64,000 bases of DNA from Spirosoma foliorum (GCF_014117325.1 NZ_CP059732.1:4353001-4417000), one strand, 5' to 3'; positions 16,736-26,774 are shown, counted from the first letter of the stretch. The notes: generated by a model not told the origin, from the sequence alone. Numbers and translations are program-made.

Positions 16736-17100
16736 ACAACCAGCTGCCATTTCTGGTTAGCGGTGGCCACCGTTGTGATATCATGAAATTGCGCTATATG
16801 GGCTTCCCATTCGTTCTGGCGGGGTTTGCTGGCTAGTTCGGTCATAGCCCGGACGAGATCAAAGTCGGCTACGATATCCATAATCATAAACAGTGTGGTC
16901 CCCAACAGGTAAAGTTCCATGGTCATAATCCCAACCTCCTTCATTCCCTGGGCGATTTCGGGCCATCCCGCTCCAGGAGCAAGGACTTTTTTGTAGGCGT
17001 CGATCAGTCCGGCATCATTCTTCAGTTCCACTGTCTTGCAGAAACGCTTGTAATAGATGGCTTTCAGAGGCTCTACCAAGTCTAAGCTATCGTTTTTCAT
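16720..17100 (-). CDS. L-rhamnose mutarotase-like protein (RhaM family)
   Basis: A 126-residue cytosolic protein of the RhaM/DUF718 family, which interconverts the anomers of L-rhamnose. Family signatures are YYKRFCKTVELKNDAGLIDAYKK, AWPEI-like GWPEIAQGMKEVGI, MELYLLGTTLFMIMD and the C-terminal NQKWQLV. I chose the ATG at 17100 over a TTG at 17109. It overlaps the end of the beta-helix gene by 14 bases, so the two are translationally coupled. The last residues (VVMQTH) replace the usual LMEKIF ending and coincide with the start of the ISL3 remnant, so the C terminus was probably trimmed by that event. Activity may survive. Confidence 0.8.
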   Translation of the reverse strand: MKNDSLDLVEPLKAIYYKRFCKTVELKNDAGLIDAYKKVLAPGAGWPEIAQGMKEVGIMTMELYLLGTTLFMIMDIVADFDLVRAMTELASKPRQNEWEAHIAQFHDITTVATANQKWQLVVMQTH

Positions 17101-19486
17101 GTAATTCAATTTCTTGTTTTAATTCCTTTTGATTACGAAAAACAACTACGTTGGTGCTTGACCCGATCACCAGAAGACGTGCCTCGAAGAGGTCTCGTAG
17201 CGTATTAATTTTTTTGTCATTGAATGATAGAATAACGTCATTGACCTGGAGGAACTTTGCCGCTTCAGCACCGATAGGCACACATACCACCAGTACTCCC
17301 CGCGCTTCGTCCATCCCCGTTGCCGACCGTTCCTCCAGTGTCGTCAAATTCTTGACCGTTGCTCTCATAAACTGGATCGATTCGGTGTCACCAACTTTGT
17401 CCAGTTTAATGAGGGTTGGCTGCGGCACTGGTTTAGCGAGCTTTTTCAAGCGGGGAGAAACTACGCCAAAGCTGTCCATCGGAAAGTTTTTGAACCCGGC
17501 GGCCAGCGCAATCGAACCGTCTTTTACCCGAAAGTCACCCTTTCCGAGATCGATGAACTGAGGATCACCGTACACGGAATGCTGGTCTGTTCCGCGTTGT
17601 CGCGCCTGGGCCAAGGCTACCGAATCGGGAAAAATATTGTGATCGATTTCCTGGCCCCAGTTGGTGATGCCAATGGGTAGATATCCGGTGGTTACGATGT
17701 TATGGCGGAATACGTCATGGCTGTTTTTGAACCACACATGGGGATGAAACGTATTGTTAATCATGATGTTGTTTTCTACCACCCGCCCGACGCCCTCGCG
17801 GAGCTTTAGACCCCCATTCAGGCACAAGTTGTTGTAGATGAGGTAATTGCTTGACCCATCATCCAGATCGATGTCCCAGCCGTGATCGCACCGCATCCGA
17901 TTGTACCGGAGGATAATGGGTTTCACGACATCGAGCAGGGCCAGATCGTAATTCGTTGCCACAATAGAGTCGAGTACCCGTTTGTTTGGATGCCAGTAGC
18001 GATCCCGGCCCCAGGAATTGAACGAACCGTGATCACCGCTTTCCTTTACGGTGTTGAATACGTCGTTGTATTCGATGATGTGACCACCCCAGGTTCCTTC
18101 GCTTACGTTGATGCCTGCGCGGGGTAGGTCGTAAATCGTGTTATGGCTCACCGTAATGCCTTGGCACATGGATAATTCCACCCCTGCCGATTGTTTTTCA
18201 ACATACCCCAGATCGAACATCAGGTTATCGTACACCTTGCAGTCGGCTGGGTAATTGGTCGTTTTAGGACCGGGCGTTCGGTCAATCTGAGCCAGCGGGA
18301 CAAACTGATTGTACTCAAAGCTCGGCGAACGAACGGCCTTGGGGTCGCCGACAAAACAGATGGCACTAGCCCCGATTTCCCGAATCAGGCATCCCGATAC
18401 CTGACAGTCTCGGTTGAAATTGTTGAAAAAGACCGCATTATTACCCAGGTTATAAAGTGTACAGTTGGCTAGGCTGCAATTCATGGCTCCCTCATACAGC
18501 ACGGCTCCGCCCCGGTAAATGGTCCAGTCACTCCGTAATAGTGGCTCCCGGTTCTGCATGAAGGTGCGAATGGTTTGCGTGAGCGTCAGGCCAGACAGGT
18601 GAATGTTTTTTACCGGATTGGCTTCCGTACCGGTAAACTCGACTAAATGAGTAAGTTGCGGGGTTTCGAAGGTGGCGGCTTTAAGGGCAAGCCCTTTCGG
18701 CGGCTTGAAAAACAGAATTTTAGCCTTTTTATCGTAGTACCACTCGTTAGTCGTATCCAGTTCTTCCAAAACGTTCTCCACAAACCGGTGTCGGACGTGC
18801 ATTCCCATTCGGCGGTTATTCTGCCAGCCACCTTCGAGCGTCGGTTCTCCTTTATCATTCTTCCCGGTAATTTGGTAATGAAAATCACCCCACTCGGCTC
18901 GATGCAAAGCATGGACGTAGCCCCCGTCTGGCGATTTCCATCGAGCCGCCCGTTCCGCACTGACCGCATCGGCAGCTGTTCCTCCCAGAAACCGGGCCGA
19001 AGGGTCGTAGTTGGGATAGCGGGCCATGCGCTGGCGTTGCCCGTTGACAATCAACTCATCAAAGATCAGATCCTGCGCAATTGGTGTCTGCCAGATTCCG
19101 TTAGAGCCCTCTTTCCAATGCAGATTCGTCAATACGGCTCCACCGCTCAGGGTCACTGGCTGGTTGTCAGTAGAGGTTAGCGCCAATGGCTCGTTAGCTT
19201 TCCGGGAATCGGCAGCCGTAAACCGGATGAGCTGAGTCAGATGATAGGTTCCGCCAAATAACCGGATCGACACGGGGCCGGCAGTTCGGCGGGCTGCCAC
19301 CAAGGCCTTATCTATTGAAGCAAAAGGCTTCGTCCTCGATCCCGGATTAGTATCGCTACCGTTGAGTGAAACGTAGAAAACAGTCTGGGAAAAAGCCCAG
19401 AACGGACATAGGACCAGAGCCAGTAGCAGAAGCCTAAGCATGGATTGTGTTTGGTTCGTCATGAAGATAGACCTGAGTGGCTTCAT
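17087..19486 (-). CDS. Secreted right-handed beta-helix protein with C-terminal PDZ domain
   Basis: A 799-residue exported protein. A signal peptide (about MLRLLLLALVLCPFWAFSQ) is followed by a right-handed parallel beta-helix of the pectate-lyase-like type, with the entry motif TVFYVSLNGSDTNPGSRTKPFASIDKAL and repeated asparagine-rich rungs (NCTLYNLGNNAVFFNNF, VSHNTIYDLPRAGINVS, IIEYNDVFNTV). Residues about 710-795 read as a PDZ domain (ARGVLVVCVPIGAEAAKFLQVNDVILSFNDKKI). The helix suggests binding or cleavage of acidic polysaccharide. The partner gene rhaM suggests rhamnose-containing pectin such as rhamnogalacturonan. The PDZ tail is uncommon for a polysaccharide lyase-like protein. The start could also be 19462. 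Confidence 0.85.
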   Translation of the reverse strand: MKPLRSIFMTNQTQSMLRLLLLALVLCPFWAFSQTVFYVSLNGSDTNPGSRTKPFASIDKALVAARRTAGPVSIRLFGGTYHLTQLIRFTAADSRKANEPLALTSTDNQPVTLSGGAVLTNLHWKEGSNGIWQTPIAQDLIFDELIVNGQRQRMARYPNYDPSARFLGGTAADAVSAERAARWKSPDGGYVHALHRAEWGDFHYQITGKNDKGEPTLEGGWQNNRRMGMHVRHRFVENVLEELDTTNEWYYDKKAKILFFKPPKGLALKAATFETPQLTHLVEFTGTEANPVKNIHLSGLTLTQTIRTFMQNREPLLRSDWTIYRGGAVLYEGAMNCSLANCTLYNLGNNAVFFNNFNRDCQVSGCLIREIGASAICFVGDPKAVRSPSFEYNQFVPLAQIDRTPGPKTTNYPADCKVYDNLMFDLGYVEKQSAGVELSMCQGITVSHNTIYDLPRAGINVSEGTWGGHIIEYNDVFNTVKESGDHGSFNSWGRDRYWHPNKRVLDSIVATNYDLALLDVVKPIILRYNRMRCDHGWDIDLDDGSSNYLIYNNLCLNGGLKLREGVGRVVENNIMINNTFHPHVWFKNSHDVFRHNIVTTGYLPIGITNWGQEIDHNIFPDSVALAQARQRGTDQHSVYGDPQFIDLGKGDFRVKDGSIALAAGFKNFPMDSFGVVSPRLKKLAKPVPQPTLIKLDKVGDTESIQFMRATVKNLTTLEERSATGMDEARGVLVVCVPIGAEAAKFLQVNDVILSFNDKKINTLRDLFEARLLVIGSSTNVVVFRNQKELKQEIELHEKR

Positions 19487-19656
19487 TCGTAAAAGTGGTT
19501 AGTGTACGTGAAGGACGTATGCTACGGATAGTAATTGACAGTTATTGAAATAGACCGTCTGTTAAAACGCTCATTTATTGGCACAGATACAGGAAAATTC
19601 ATTAGTCTCAGTTAGGAGCTTTTTTGAGATTTATAGTTAATCCCTAATTTAGCATT

Positions 19657-19947
19657 GTGCAACTGCGGGCGGATTCTTTTTCGACGGCTTATGCTTGGCA
19701 TGAAGATTTTGTCCAGTTGGAAGAGGCCAACAAGCTGGCGGATATCACCCTGAGCGAACTGACGGCAGGTATTGCTCACGAAATGCAGAATTCACTCAAC
19801 TTCGTTACCAACTTTTCTGAGGTCAGTACAGATTTGGGGCTAAGTTTACGTTACGACATTATCACGAAAGGGTACGGAGGAACACTAACCGTAGAAAGGC
19901 GCGATGGGCAGGGTGCCGAATTTGACCTAACGTTACCACATGCCTAG
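19657..19947 (+). pseudogene. Sensor histidine kinase collapsed by an internal deletion
   Basis: A 96-codon GTG-started frame joins an H-box region (SELTAGIAHEMQNSLNFVTNFSEVST) directly to the G2-box end of a HATPase domain (LGLSLRYDIITKGYGGTLTVERRDGQGAEF). In the intact paralogue at 21664 the same two blocks (GELTAGIAHEIQNPLNFV and GLGLSLSYDIVTKG) lie about 200 residues apart. The N and G1 boxes are therefore gone and the product could not bind ATP normally. The frame remains open across the junction. The flanking sequence has decayed. Confidence 0.75.
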
Positions 19948-20393
19948 ATTTAGTAATTGCTTTACTTACGTATGAGCATTACAACTTTCTAATCAAACTG
20001 CTTAAATGAGTAAAAAATGACTTCCTTAGCAATCATCCGTACCCGTTTGCCAAAGGCGTTCATTCGATTGTTAGTTCCTCAGTAGGATTCTTATTACGTA
20101 TGTGTGGTGGATCAAAAAGCAAGAAACTGCAATCTAGTGCATTAATAAAAACATATGTAACAATTAGCGTAGATCTTAGTAATGGCTATCAACTGCTATC
20201 TGTTTGTACTCAATAGTTGTTCAGTAAAAAGGTCCAATTGATTTTCGAAAAGATATAGATAGGCTGTTTTTTGGCTAATAGCTATCTTTTGCAAAGTAAC
20301 AATCTCGTCCTCAATCCCCTTCATTTTCAATTGCTTCACTTAGTAAGCTGAGTATTTTTGCTCGGTAAATACGATGTAACGTAAGTTTATCTA
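19948..20393. other. Intergenic stretch, no gene seen
   Basis: About 450 bases of AT-rich sequence between two kinase remnants. No open frame of credible length, no tRNA-like fold and no clear hairpin was seen. It probably contains eroded coding sequence. Confidence 0.4.
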
Positions 20394-21499
20394 ATGATGA
20401 AAACCAAAATTCTACTGGTCGATGACGATACCGGCATTGGTATCCCGGCCGATAAACTACCTTATATTTTTAACCGCTTTGACCAGGCCGACAGCTCGCG
20501 AACCCGGTGTATGAGGGAACCGGCATCGGGTTAGCCTTAGTCTATAGCCTTACCTCGCGATTGGGCGGTACGATCAGTGTTCGAAGCCAGGTAGAAGGGG
20601 CTGACCAACCATCAGGAACTCATTTTTTGGTAGAACTACCCATTCAGCAAATGGGAAATTATCGGGAGACCAACCCACCAGTTGCGCCCACGACACAAAT
20701 TGACTTCATGTATGCTGCTGCTCAGGCTATTGATTCCGGGCCTCAGGAACACTTGCCCTTGATTCTGGTGGTTGAGGATAATACAGAGATGCGCGAGTTT
20801 ATCGTGGCTGAACTAGCGGCTACGTATCGAATTCGTTCGGCGGCCAATGGCTATGAAGGCTGGTTGTTGGCAAAAGAAGAACTACCCGATGTCATAATAG
20901 CCGATCTGATGATGCCGCGAATGGATGGCTATGCGCTCATTGAACAGATCCGAAATGACCCGGTAACCGATCATATTGCTGTCATCCTATTAACGGCCAG
21001 CATCGAATCCGATAGTCGACGGAAAGGGTTCGAATACGGAGCTGATGAATACGTAACCAAACCATTTAATGTGGGTGCACTCCGATTAAGGCTGCGCAAT
21101 TTGCTGAATCGTCAACAGAAACTGCGGGATCAATACCGTCAGCAGTTTGCTCAGCCTGGCACATTATCCCCATTGGCAACCGTACAGGATCAATTTCTTC
21201 GTCGGTTGTACCAACTGATTGAGGAACGCTTAGATGATTCCTCGTTAAATATCGACTGGTTGGCTAAGCAACTGGCCGTTAGTAAAAAGACGCTTTACCT
21301 GAAAGTACAAACGCTTATACAACTTTCACCGAATGAAGTCATTCGTCAGTATCGACTTCGCAAAGCGATTGATCTACTCAAAGCGGGTCACAATGCATCC
21401 GAAACGACGTATCTGGTGGGTTTTGAGTCGCCCTCGTATTTTGCTAAAGTTTTTAAGGATTTTTACCATCAAACGCCTACAGATTATATAAGGAATTGA
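20394..21499 (+). pseudogene. Broken hybrid kinase / response regulator / AraC fusion
   Basis: The first piece (20394-20534) reads MMKTKILLVDDD, a receiver start, fused straight into TGIGIPADKLPYIFNRFDQADSS, the G1 box of a HATPase domain; it then shifts frame near 20500 and stops. The second piece (from the GTG at 20507) continues the kinase in the other frame (YEGTGIGLALVYSLTSRLGG, the G2 box). It is followed by a full receiver domain (ILVVEDNTEMREF, phosphorylation site in VIIADLMMPRMDGY, KPFN) and an AraC-type HTH at the C terminus (RLRKAIDLLKAGHNASETTYLVGFESPSYFAKVFKDF). The receiver-HTH part could still be made as a separate 330-residue protein, but the kinase half is lost. Confidence 0.7.
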
Positions 21500-21635
21500 G
21501 AGATAAAGGAAAAGAAAACCAGGAAGTCTTTATCTTTAGATTAATTATAAAATACTCATATAAAGACTGTTATTTATCATAGGAAGCGATCACTAGAAAT
21601 TAATAATGCGGGTGTATAAGATAGGTACAATTACT

Positions 21636-21643
21636 TATATTTG
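21636..21643 (+). promoter_or_regulatory. -7 element upstream of the 7TMR-DISM kinase
   Basis: TATATTTG fits TAnnTTTG and lies 21 bases before the ATG at 21664. No convincing -33 TTG at the expected distance. Confidence 0.4.
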
Positions 21644-21663
21644 CTTTTACCAACCTACCGTAT

Positions 21664-23751
21664 ATGAAACCCTTATTATCCACCTACTTCCTCTTCTTAT
21701 TTGTGAATACTATTCAGGCTCAATCCGTAGTTCTGAACAACCCGAATCAAACCTATCTCATTTTTGAGAACTGCGCTGCCCTCCCCATTGAGCCGGGACA
21801 AAAAATTACGCTAGATTCCCTACTACACCACCCGGATACGTATCGCTTTTCTACTCTTAAACAAAGGCCTTTCCAATCCGACAACAAGCACTCCTATTGG
21901 TTCAAAGTTGATCTGATCAACCCCACCCTCGACAACTACTTCCTGCGTTGTTATTACGCGAGTGATTTGGTTCAGGTTTATGAAATAGCCAACAATCAGT
22001 TGATAGATAGTTGTCAGATTGATTTTCATGGCACTTCCAACCAGGACTTATTTCAACGAAGCCGGTCAATCCTTCCACTACAGCTTCGGCAGGGGCAAAC
22101 CCGTACTCTGTACTTTTTTGTCCCCAACATGAGTATACCTGATCTTCACATCGGTATTATGTCGGCGCAAAGGCTCACCAAAGAGATCCATTTCCAGGAC
22201 CTGCTCAACGGCCTTTTTTATGGGTTCATTTTCATCATTGTCATTTATAGTCTGCTGCTAGGTATCAGGCTTGGGGATCGCGATAATATATTGTATGCCC
22301 TATCGACTGTTGTTACGACGTCTATTGGGATTAGCTCAAATGGAACACTGCTTGAATTACCCGGCAACTGGGTGATCGCACTCAAGGACAACCATGGCGT
22401 ACATACTGGCATCAGTGTTCTCTTCCAGATAGGGTTTATACTTTCGTTTTTACAACTCAGGCAACGGGCGCCCTGGTTGTACCGGGGCGGTGTAGCACTA
22501 GCTGTAGTGGTTGCCATAGCCACAGCCGGTGTATTTAGTATGTATCTATTGCGTCAACAACAGGGTCATCACTTACAAGATTATTTAGGCATCACAACTG
22601 CGTTTCCTTTAACTTTTTTTGGGACGCTGGCTGGGATTACCGTTGCCATCAAAGGTTATAGGCCAGGATTATTTTATGCTCTGGGTAGTATATCGGTTCT
22701 TATATGTACCGGTCTATTCGTACTGAGCTTATACGGCGTATTTCCGTTTATGTTCTGGAATCAGAATGGTGCATCGATTGGTCTAATTTTAGAGATTATT
22801 TTCTTCTTGCTAGGGCTTACCTACAAAATCAATCAGCTGAAAAAGAAGCAGGATGAAGCCATTCTGGAGCAACTCCGGTTAACTCAGGAGAACCAAACCC
22901 TCATCGAAACCCAGAACCGAGTGCTGGAGGAAAAAGTTGAACAGCGTACCGCCGAACTCAAAGCTTCTCAGGCGCAATTGATCCAAAAAGAGAAACTGGC
23001 CAGCTTAGGCGAACTGACCGCTGGCATAGCCCATGAAATCCAGAACCCATTGAACTTCGTTAACAACTTCTCTGCGGTCAGTACCGAATTAGTCGATGAA
23101 CTTCAGGAAGGCCCCTTACAGTTGCTGCCCGAATCCGAAAAAGCTTATTCCGATGCCATTCTAGGCGACCTTCGGCATAATATGCAAAAGATTAACCATC
23201 ATGGTAACCGAGCCAGCAGTATTGTCAAAGGGATGCTGGAACACTCGCGGGTAAGTAATGGAGAACGCCAGCTTACTGATCTCAATAAACTGGCGAATGA
23301 TTACCTACGATTAGCGTATCAGAATCAGCGAGCTAAAGATAATTTGTTCACTTGTCAGCTAGTCACCTCATTTGACCCAACTATTCCTGCCATTCAACTG
23401 GATAGTCAGGATATTGGCCGGGTATTATTAAATCTATACAACAATGCCTTTTATGCCATTCGGCAATGGGAAAAGCAGCAAACCAATGGTTACCAACCCA
23501 TGCTTGAAGTAAGTAGCTACGCTCAAAATGGTTATGTGGCCCTCCGAGTTAAGGATAACGGCCCCGGTATTCAGGAGCCAATTAAAGACAAACTGTTCCA
23601 GCCTTTTTTTACCACCAAGCCGCCGGGAGAGGGAACTGGGTTAGGCCTGAGTTTAAGTTATGACATTGTTACGAAAGGGCATGCGGGGGATTTACTCGTA
23701 GATAGTCAGGAAGGACGGGGAGCTACCTTCACGGTTCAGTTACCTATCTAA
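21664..23751 (+). CDS. 7TMR-DISM sensor histidine kinase
   Basis: A 695-residue inner-membrane sensor kinase. A signal peptide (to about residue 20) is followed by an extracytoplasmic 7TMR-DISMED2 domain (about 30-165, including SYWFKVDLINPT and TRTLYFFVPNMSIPDLHIGI). Then come seven membrane segments (about 180-385), a coiled coil (about 390-440, LEEKVEQRTAELKASQAQL), the HisKA H-box with H457 (GELTAGIAHEIQNPLNF) and an intact HATPase (N box NLYNNAFYAI, G1 VKDNGPGI, G2 GEGTGLGLSLSYDI). The extracytoplasmic domain is a predicted carbohydrate- or small-ligand sensor. No response regulator follows. It is the intact relative of the collapsed gene at 19657. Confidence 0.9.
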   Translation: MKPLLSTYFLFLFVNTIQAQSVVLNNPNQTYLIFENCAALPIEPGQKITLDSLLHHPDTYRFSTLKQRPFQSDNKHSYWFKVDLINPTLDNYFLRCYYASDLVQVYEIANNQLIDSCQIDFHGTSNQDLFQRSRSILPLQLRQGQTRTLYFFVPNMSIPDLHIGIMSAQRLTKEIHFQDLLNGLFYGFIFIIVIYSLLLGIRLGDRDNILYALSTVVTTSIGISSNGTLLELPGNWVIALKDNHGVHTGISVLFQIGFILSFLQLRQRAPWLYRGGVALAVVVAIATAGVFSMYLLRQQQGHHLQDYLGITTAFPLTFFGTLAGITVAIKGYRPGLFYALGSISVLICTGLFVLSLYGVFPFMFWNQNGASIGLILEIIFFLLGLTYKINQLKKKQDEAILEQLRLTQENQTLIETQNRVLEEKVEQRTAELKASQAQLIQKEKLASLGELTAGIAHEIQNPLNFVNNFSAVSTELVDELQEGPLQLLPESEKAYSDAILGDLRHNMQKINHHGNRASSIVKGMLEHSRVSNGERQLTDLNKLANDYLRLAYQNQRAKDNLFTCQLVTSFDPTIPAIQLDSQDIGRVLLNLYNNAFYAIRQWEKQQTNGYQPMLEVSSYAQNGYVALRVKDNGPGIQEPIKDKLFQPFFTTKPPGEGTGLGLSLSYDIVTKGHAGDLLVDSQEGRGATFTVQLPI

Positions 23752-23932
23752 GGCATTTGGCAACACCAGGTAAACCTAATTCATTACTTAAAATTAGCAG
23801 CTTTTTACCTAAAAATGACAGCTTAACGTAGTTGTCCAAGCGACCTTTGTTCTGTCCAAAACAGACGAGCCTATTCCTGATTTTGCGGAGAAAACTTTTT
23901 CGAAACCAATTCATCTCACCTTAAAGCAAGCC

Positions 23933-24629
23933 ATGAAAACTCGAGTCATTACGCTACTCTTACTTTCTATTTTCACGATAGCCACGACAACTAACGCCCA
24001 AAACCTGCCGACTGCCGATGAGGTGCTCAATGCCTACTTCAAAGCCCTTGGAGGGAAAAGGCTCTCCTAAACCTTAAGGATTTCACTTACAAAGCAGCCT
24101 CTATATCCAATGGGATTTCTTTACCAACCGTTTCCCAATACAAAGCCCCTTTGAACGTGACGGTCACAGCCAAGACCGACAAAGGGTAGACTGCGTTTAA
24201 GCTTATCAGTAATGGCAAGGATATAGCTGTAACTCTGGGAACGAGTAAAGTGCCCATCGATCGTTCGGCGGTGGATCGCCTGGTTTTGACTATGCTCATA
24301 ATGCCCGAGCTGTATTTAGCCGATCAGGGCGTAAAGACCGCCTTCGCTGGCCGGGAAGCCGTAAATAGTAAAGAAGCCTACAAACTCACCCACACCATGC
24401 CTGACGGCAGCACCTGGAGCACCTATTACGATATCCAGACAGGTTTAAAAGTAAAATTATATAACCCTGGTCTTCCCCTTTTAATCCCGATGTGACTCTT
24501 TACAGCGACTATCGGGAGGTTAAGGGCATCAAGTTTCCGTTCCTGCTTACGCCCGGAAATGGTACCCTGAAAATAGAGAGCTATCAGGTTAACACCGGTA
24601 TCAGCGACGATGAGTTTGTTAGTAAATGA
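23933..24629 (+). pseudogene. Frameshifted secreted protein of the lipoprotein-sorting-like type
   Basis: The ATG at 23933 opens a signal peptide (MKTRVITLLLLSIFTIATT..AQ) followed by LPTADEVLNAYFKALGGK, a typical start of Bacteroidota proteins that share the C-terminal domain of some M16 peptidases and LolA-like proteins. The frame then breaks near 24058. A second frame continues with SISNGISLPTVSQYKAP and, after an in-frame stop near 24188, with KAYKLTHTMPDGSTWSTYYDIQTGLKVK. A third frame near 24480 reads FNPDVTLYSDYREVKGIKFPF to FVSK and stop. At least three lesions make it non-functional. Confidence 0.7.
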
Positions 24630-24680
24630 TCCAATTGATCTGTTCTCACTTCCAACCGACCTATTTTACATTCTATCTCA

Positions 24681-25861
24681 ATGGAAACGACTGACCTGCA
24701 AACGAGCGAACGGGTTTATGCGCTCGATGCCTTACGGAGTATCATGATGCTGCTTGGTATTGTTCTTCACGGTTCCGCTGCGTATATCGTTACCAAAAAT
24801 GAGCTATGGCCACTCCCGGACTCAGCCAATAGCCTGCTTTTTGACTTGACCTGTGGCTTCATTCATTGCTTTCGTATGCCCGTGTTTTTTGTCGCATCCG
24901 GTTTTTTTTGTGCCTTGTTACTCTATAAAAAAGGCCCCAGGGCAATGCTGATCAACCGCTTCAAACGAATTGTACTTCCGTTATTGGTCTTTACGTTGAT
25001 CCTTGGTCCGCTGGAGACATTCGTTATTACCTATTCTGGAGCGAAACTTTCGCATGCCCTTTTTCCCCTCCAGACTGGCTGGAAGGCTCTCACTACTGGC
25101 AAATTCCTTCCCTTTCAAGTGGACCACTTATGGTTTATCTATTTTCTGGCCCTATATGCAGGTATAGGATGGCTACTAGTAATGGTATTCCAAAAAGCAG
25201 AAACGTATACGGAAACCGTTAGGCGACTGACTACTATCATCATTCAAAATTTCTGGGTACGTATTCTTGCGTGGGCGTCCTGTTTTTTCTTTGTCTTTAC
25301 TGGCAGCGAAGCCCTTATCTGTTGACCAGTGTCGGATGGGTTGTTATTCCATCGGTATTTACAACGTATCTCTTCTTCTTTGGGTTAGGCTGGCTGATCT
25401 TTACAACCAACAGCCTGCCCAAACTGACGCGATACTCAATTAGCCAGTTAGTTGCTGCCACTCTCCTTTTTTTAGCACAGGGTATTATACAATGGCCCTT
25501 AACGGATGATACCCTTACGCTGAAAATAGCTCTTTCCGCTTTATACACGCCCTTATTCGTATTTGGTTTACTGGCCCTTTTTCTGACGTATTTCAATCGT
25601 TATTCGCCCCGGTTAAGTTATTTGATGGATGCGTCTTACTGGGTTTATATCATACATCTGCCGCTTATCTATCTTATAGTTGGGTTGCTTTTCGATTATC
25701 CAATCTCTGCTTTCTTAAAGTTCGCCATTACCTTTTCCGCTACCAGTATCCTTTGTCTAGTAAGTTATTACTACCTGATAAGAGGAACCTTCATTGGCCT
25801 GTTTTTGAATGGGAAAGTCCATAAGAACAAAGCAATTAATCCAGAAAAAGCGGTGGCTTAA
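24681..25861 (+). pseudogene. Acyltransferase-3 family membrane protein, single frameshift
   Basis: Two frames overlap at 25271-25325. The first gives 214 residues beginning METTDLQTSERVYALDALRSIMMLLGIVLHG (the acyltransferase-3/OpgC start, with the conserved His) through VDHLWFIYFLALYAG. The second gives the C-terminal membrane helices (LTSVGWVVIPSVFTTYLFFFGLGWLIF to YWVYIIHLPLIYLIVG). Together they make one ten-helix membrane acyltransferase of about 390 residues, of the type that decorates glucans or surface sugars. A one-base loss near the T6 tract at about 25281 would explain the shift. A sequencing error at that homopolymer is possible. Confidence 0.75.
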
Positions 25862-26158
25862 CCAGAAAATTTGCATTAGAACGACCTCCTGCCAACAAAT
25901 AAGGGTTTGCTTAAACAGAACCTCAACTAACCACTCCCTACACCATTTTTCCTGCACGATTAACAGGCTTTTTAAGCCTTGCTCCCCATCGGGTACTTGA
26001 TAAATCGTTCTCAGGTCATTGGCCAACTCCTTCAACAATTTATCAGGTACAAACCGAAAGCTGTTGTACAATATAGAGCTGCACTGTCGTAGCCGGGGTA
26101 AAGCATGATAAAAATCAGGACAGCTAATGGTCCAAAAAGGAAGACTTTTCTGGATCAT
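25862..26158 (-). pseudogene. IS256/Mutator-like transposase remnant
   Basis: The minus strand reads NSFRFVPDKLLKELANDLRTIYQVPDGEQGLKSLLIVQEKW. This resembles the stretch of IS256-type transposases with LRFVS..D.K....DLK.IY.A...E.AL.....EKW. Only about 70 residues are recognisable and no DDE residues or terminal repeats are seen. Tentative. Confidence 0.4.
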
Positions 26159-26174
26159 TAGCTGTTCTATTCAT

Positions 26175-26483
26175 TTAATTAGTCTTACTACGCTTGGTTT
26201 TTCGATTCCTTCGCTTTGATGAGTCAGATACTGCGGTTGAAGTAGCAGGTCCCGTTGGTTGCATACCGTACGAAGTACCATTGTCTATTCCTACTGCCCC
26301 TTGGCCCGATGCTGTACTAGCGCCTGTTGGTGAGGCAGATCCATTGGTCGCGTTACCTACGCCACTATTAGCCGTCGTTCCGTTTGTATTGGGATTTGGA
26401 TTTTTTGTGTTCGTAGCCGACTGTGCCCAAACACTACCGAGGGAAGTCAGTAACACGACGCCCATTATTAGTACCTTTTTCAT
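26175..26483 (-). CDS. Secreted low-complexity small protein
   Basis: A 102-residue protein with a clear signal peptide (MKKVLIMGVVLLTSLGSVWAQ), then a Ser/Thr/Asn/Gly-rich disordered stretch and a basic tail (SSKRRNRKTKRSKTN). No family is recognised. Such short exported proteins are common in this group. The opposite strand has a 123-codon frame over the same bases that looks like a shadow because it lacks a signal and a family. Confidence 0.65.
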   Translation of the reverse strand: MKKVLIMGVVLLTSLGSVWAQSATNTKNPNPNTNGTTANSGVGNATNGSASPTGASTASGQGAVGIDNGTSYGMQPTGPATSTAVSDSSKRRNRKTKRSKTN

Positions 26484-26653
26484 AACCTTGAGTTTTAGCG
26501 TTAGCTTACTATGTTTAAAGAGTTGGGTAAACTCATGGTTACGAAAAAAGGTTGAGAATAGTTAGGTAATTGGCCGGGACCATCAGTTGAAAAATTGGCT
26601 ACGATTTTTAATTGCTGTCAACTGCCATCCGTTGCCATTAAACTAAAACAATT

Positions 26654-26750
26654 GCCCTGATTTTCTTTTAATAGGGCGGTTTTTACGCTCTCTAAAAAGG
26701 TCCTCCAAGGTGTACCACCACCGAGCTGACACATTGAAGCAGTACACCTT
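26654..26750 (-). terminator. Two stem-loops downstream of the SDR gene
   Basis: AAGGTGTAC at 26707-26715 pairs with GTACACCTT at 26742-26750. Further on, GCCCT at 26654-26658 pairs with AGGGC at 26673-26677 beside a T tract. Both lie just after the SDR stop on the minus strand and may end its message. Confidence 0.4.
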
Positions 26751-26774
26751 AAAAGAACTTACAAGTCAGAAATT

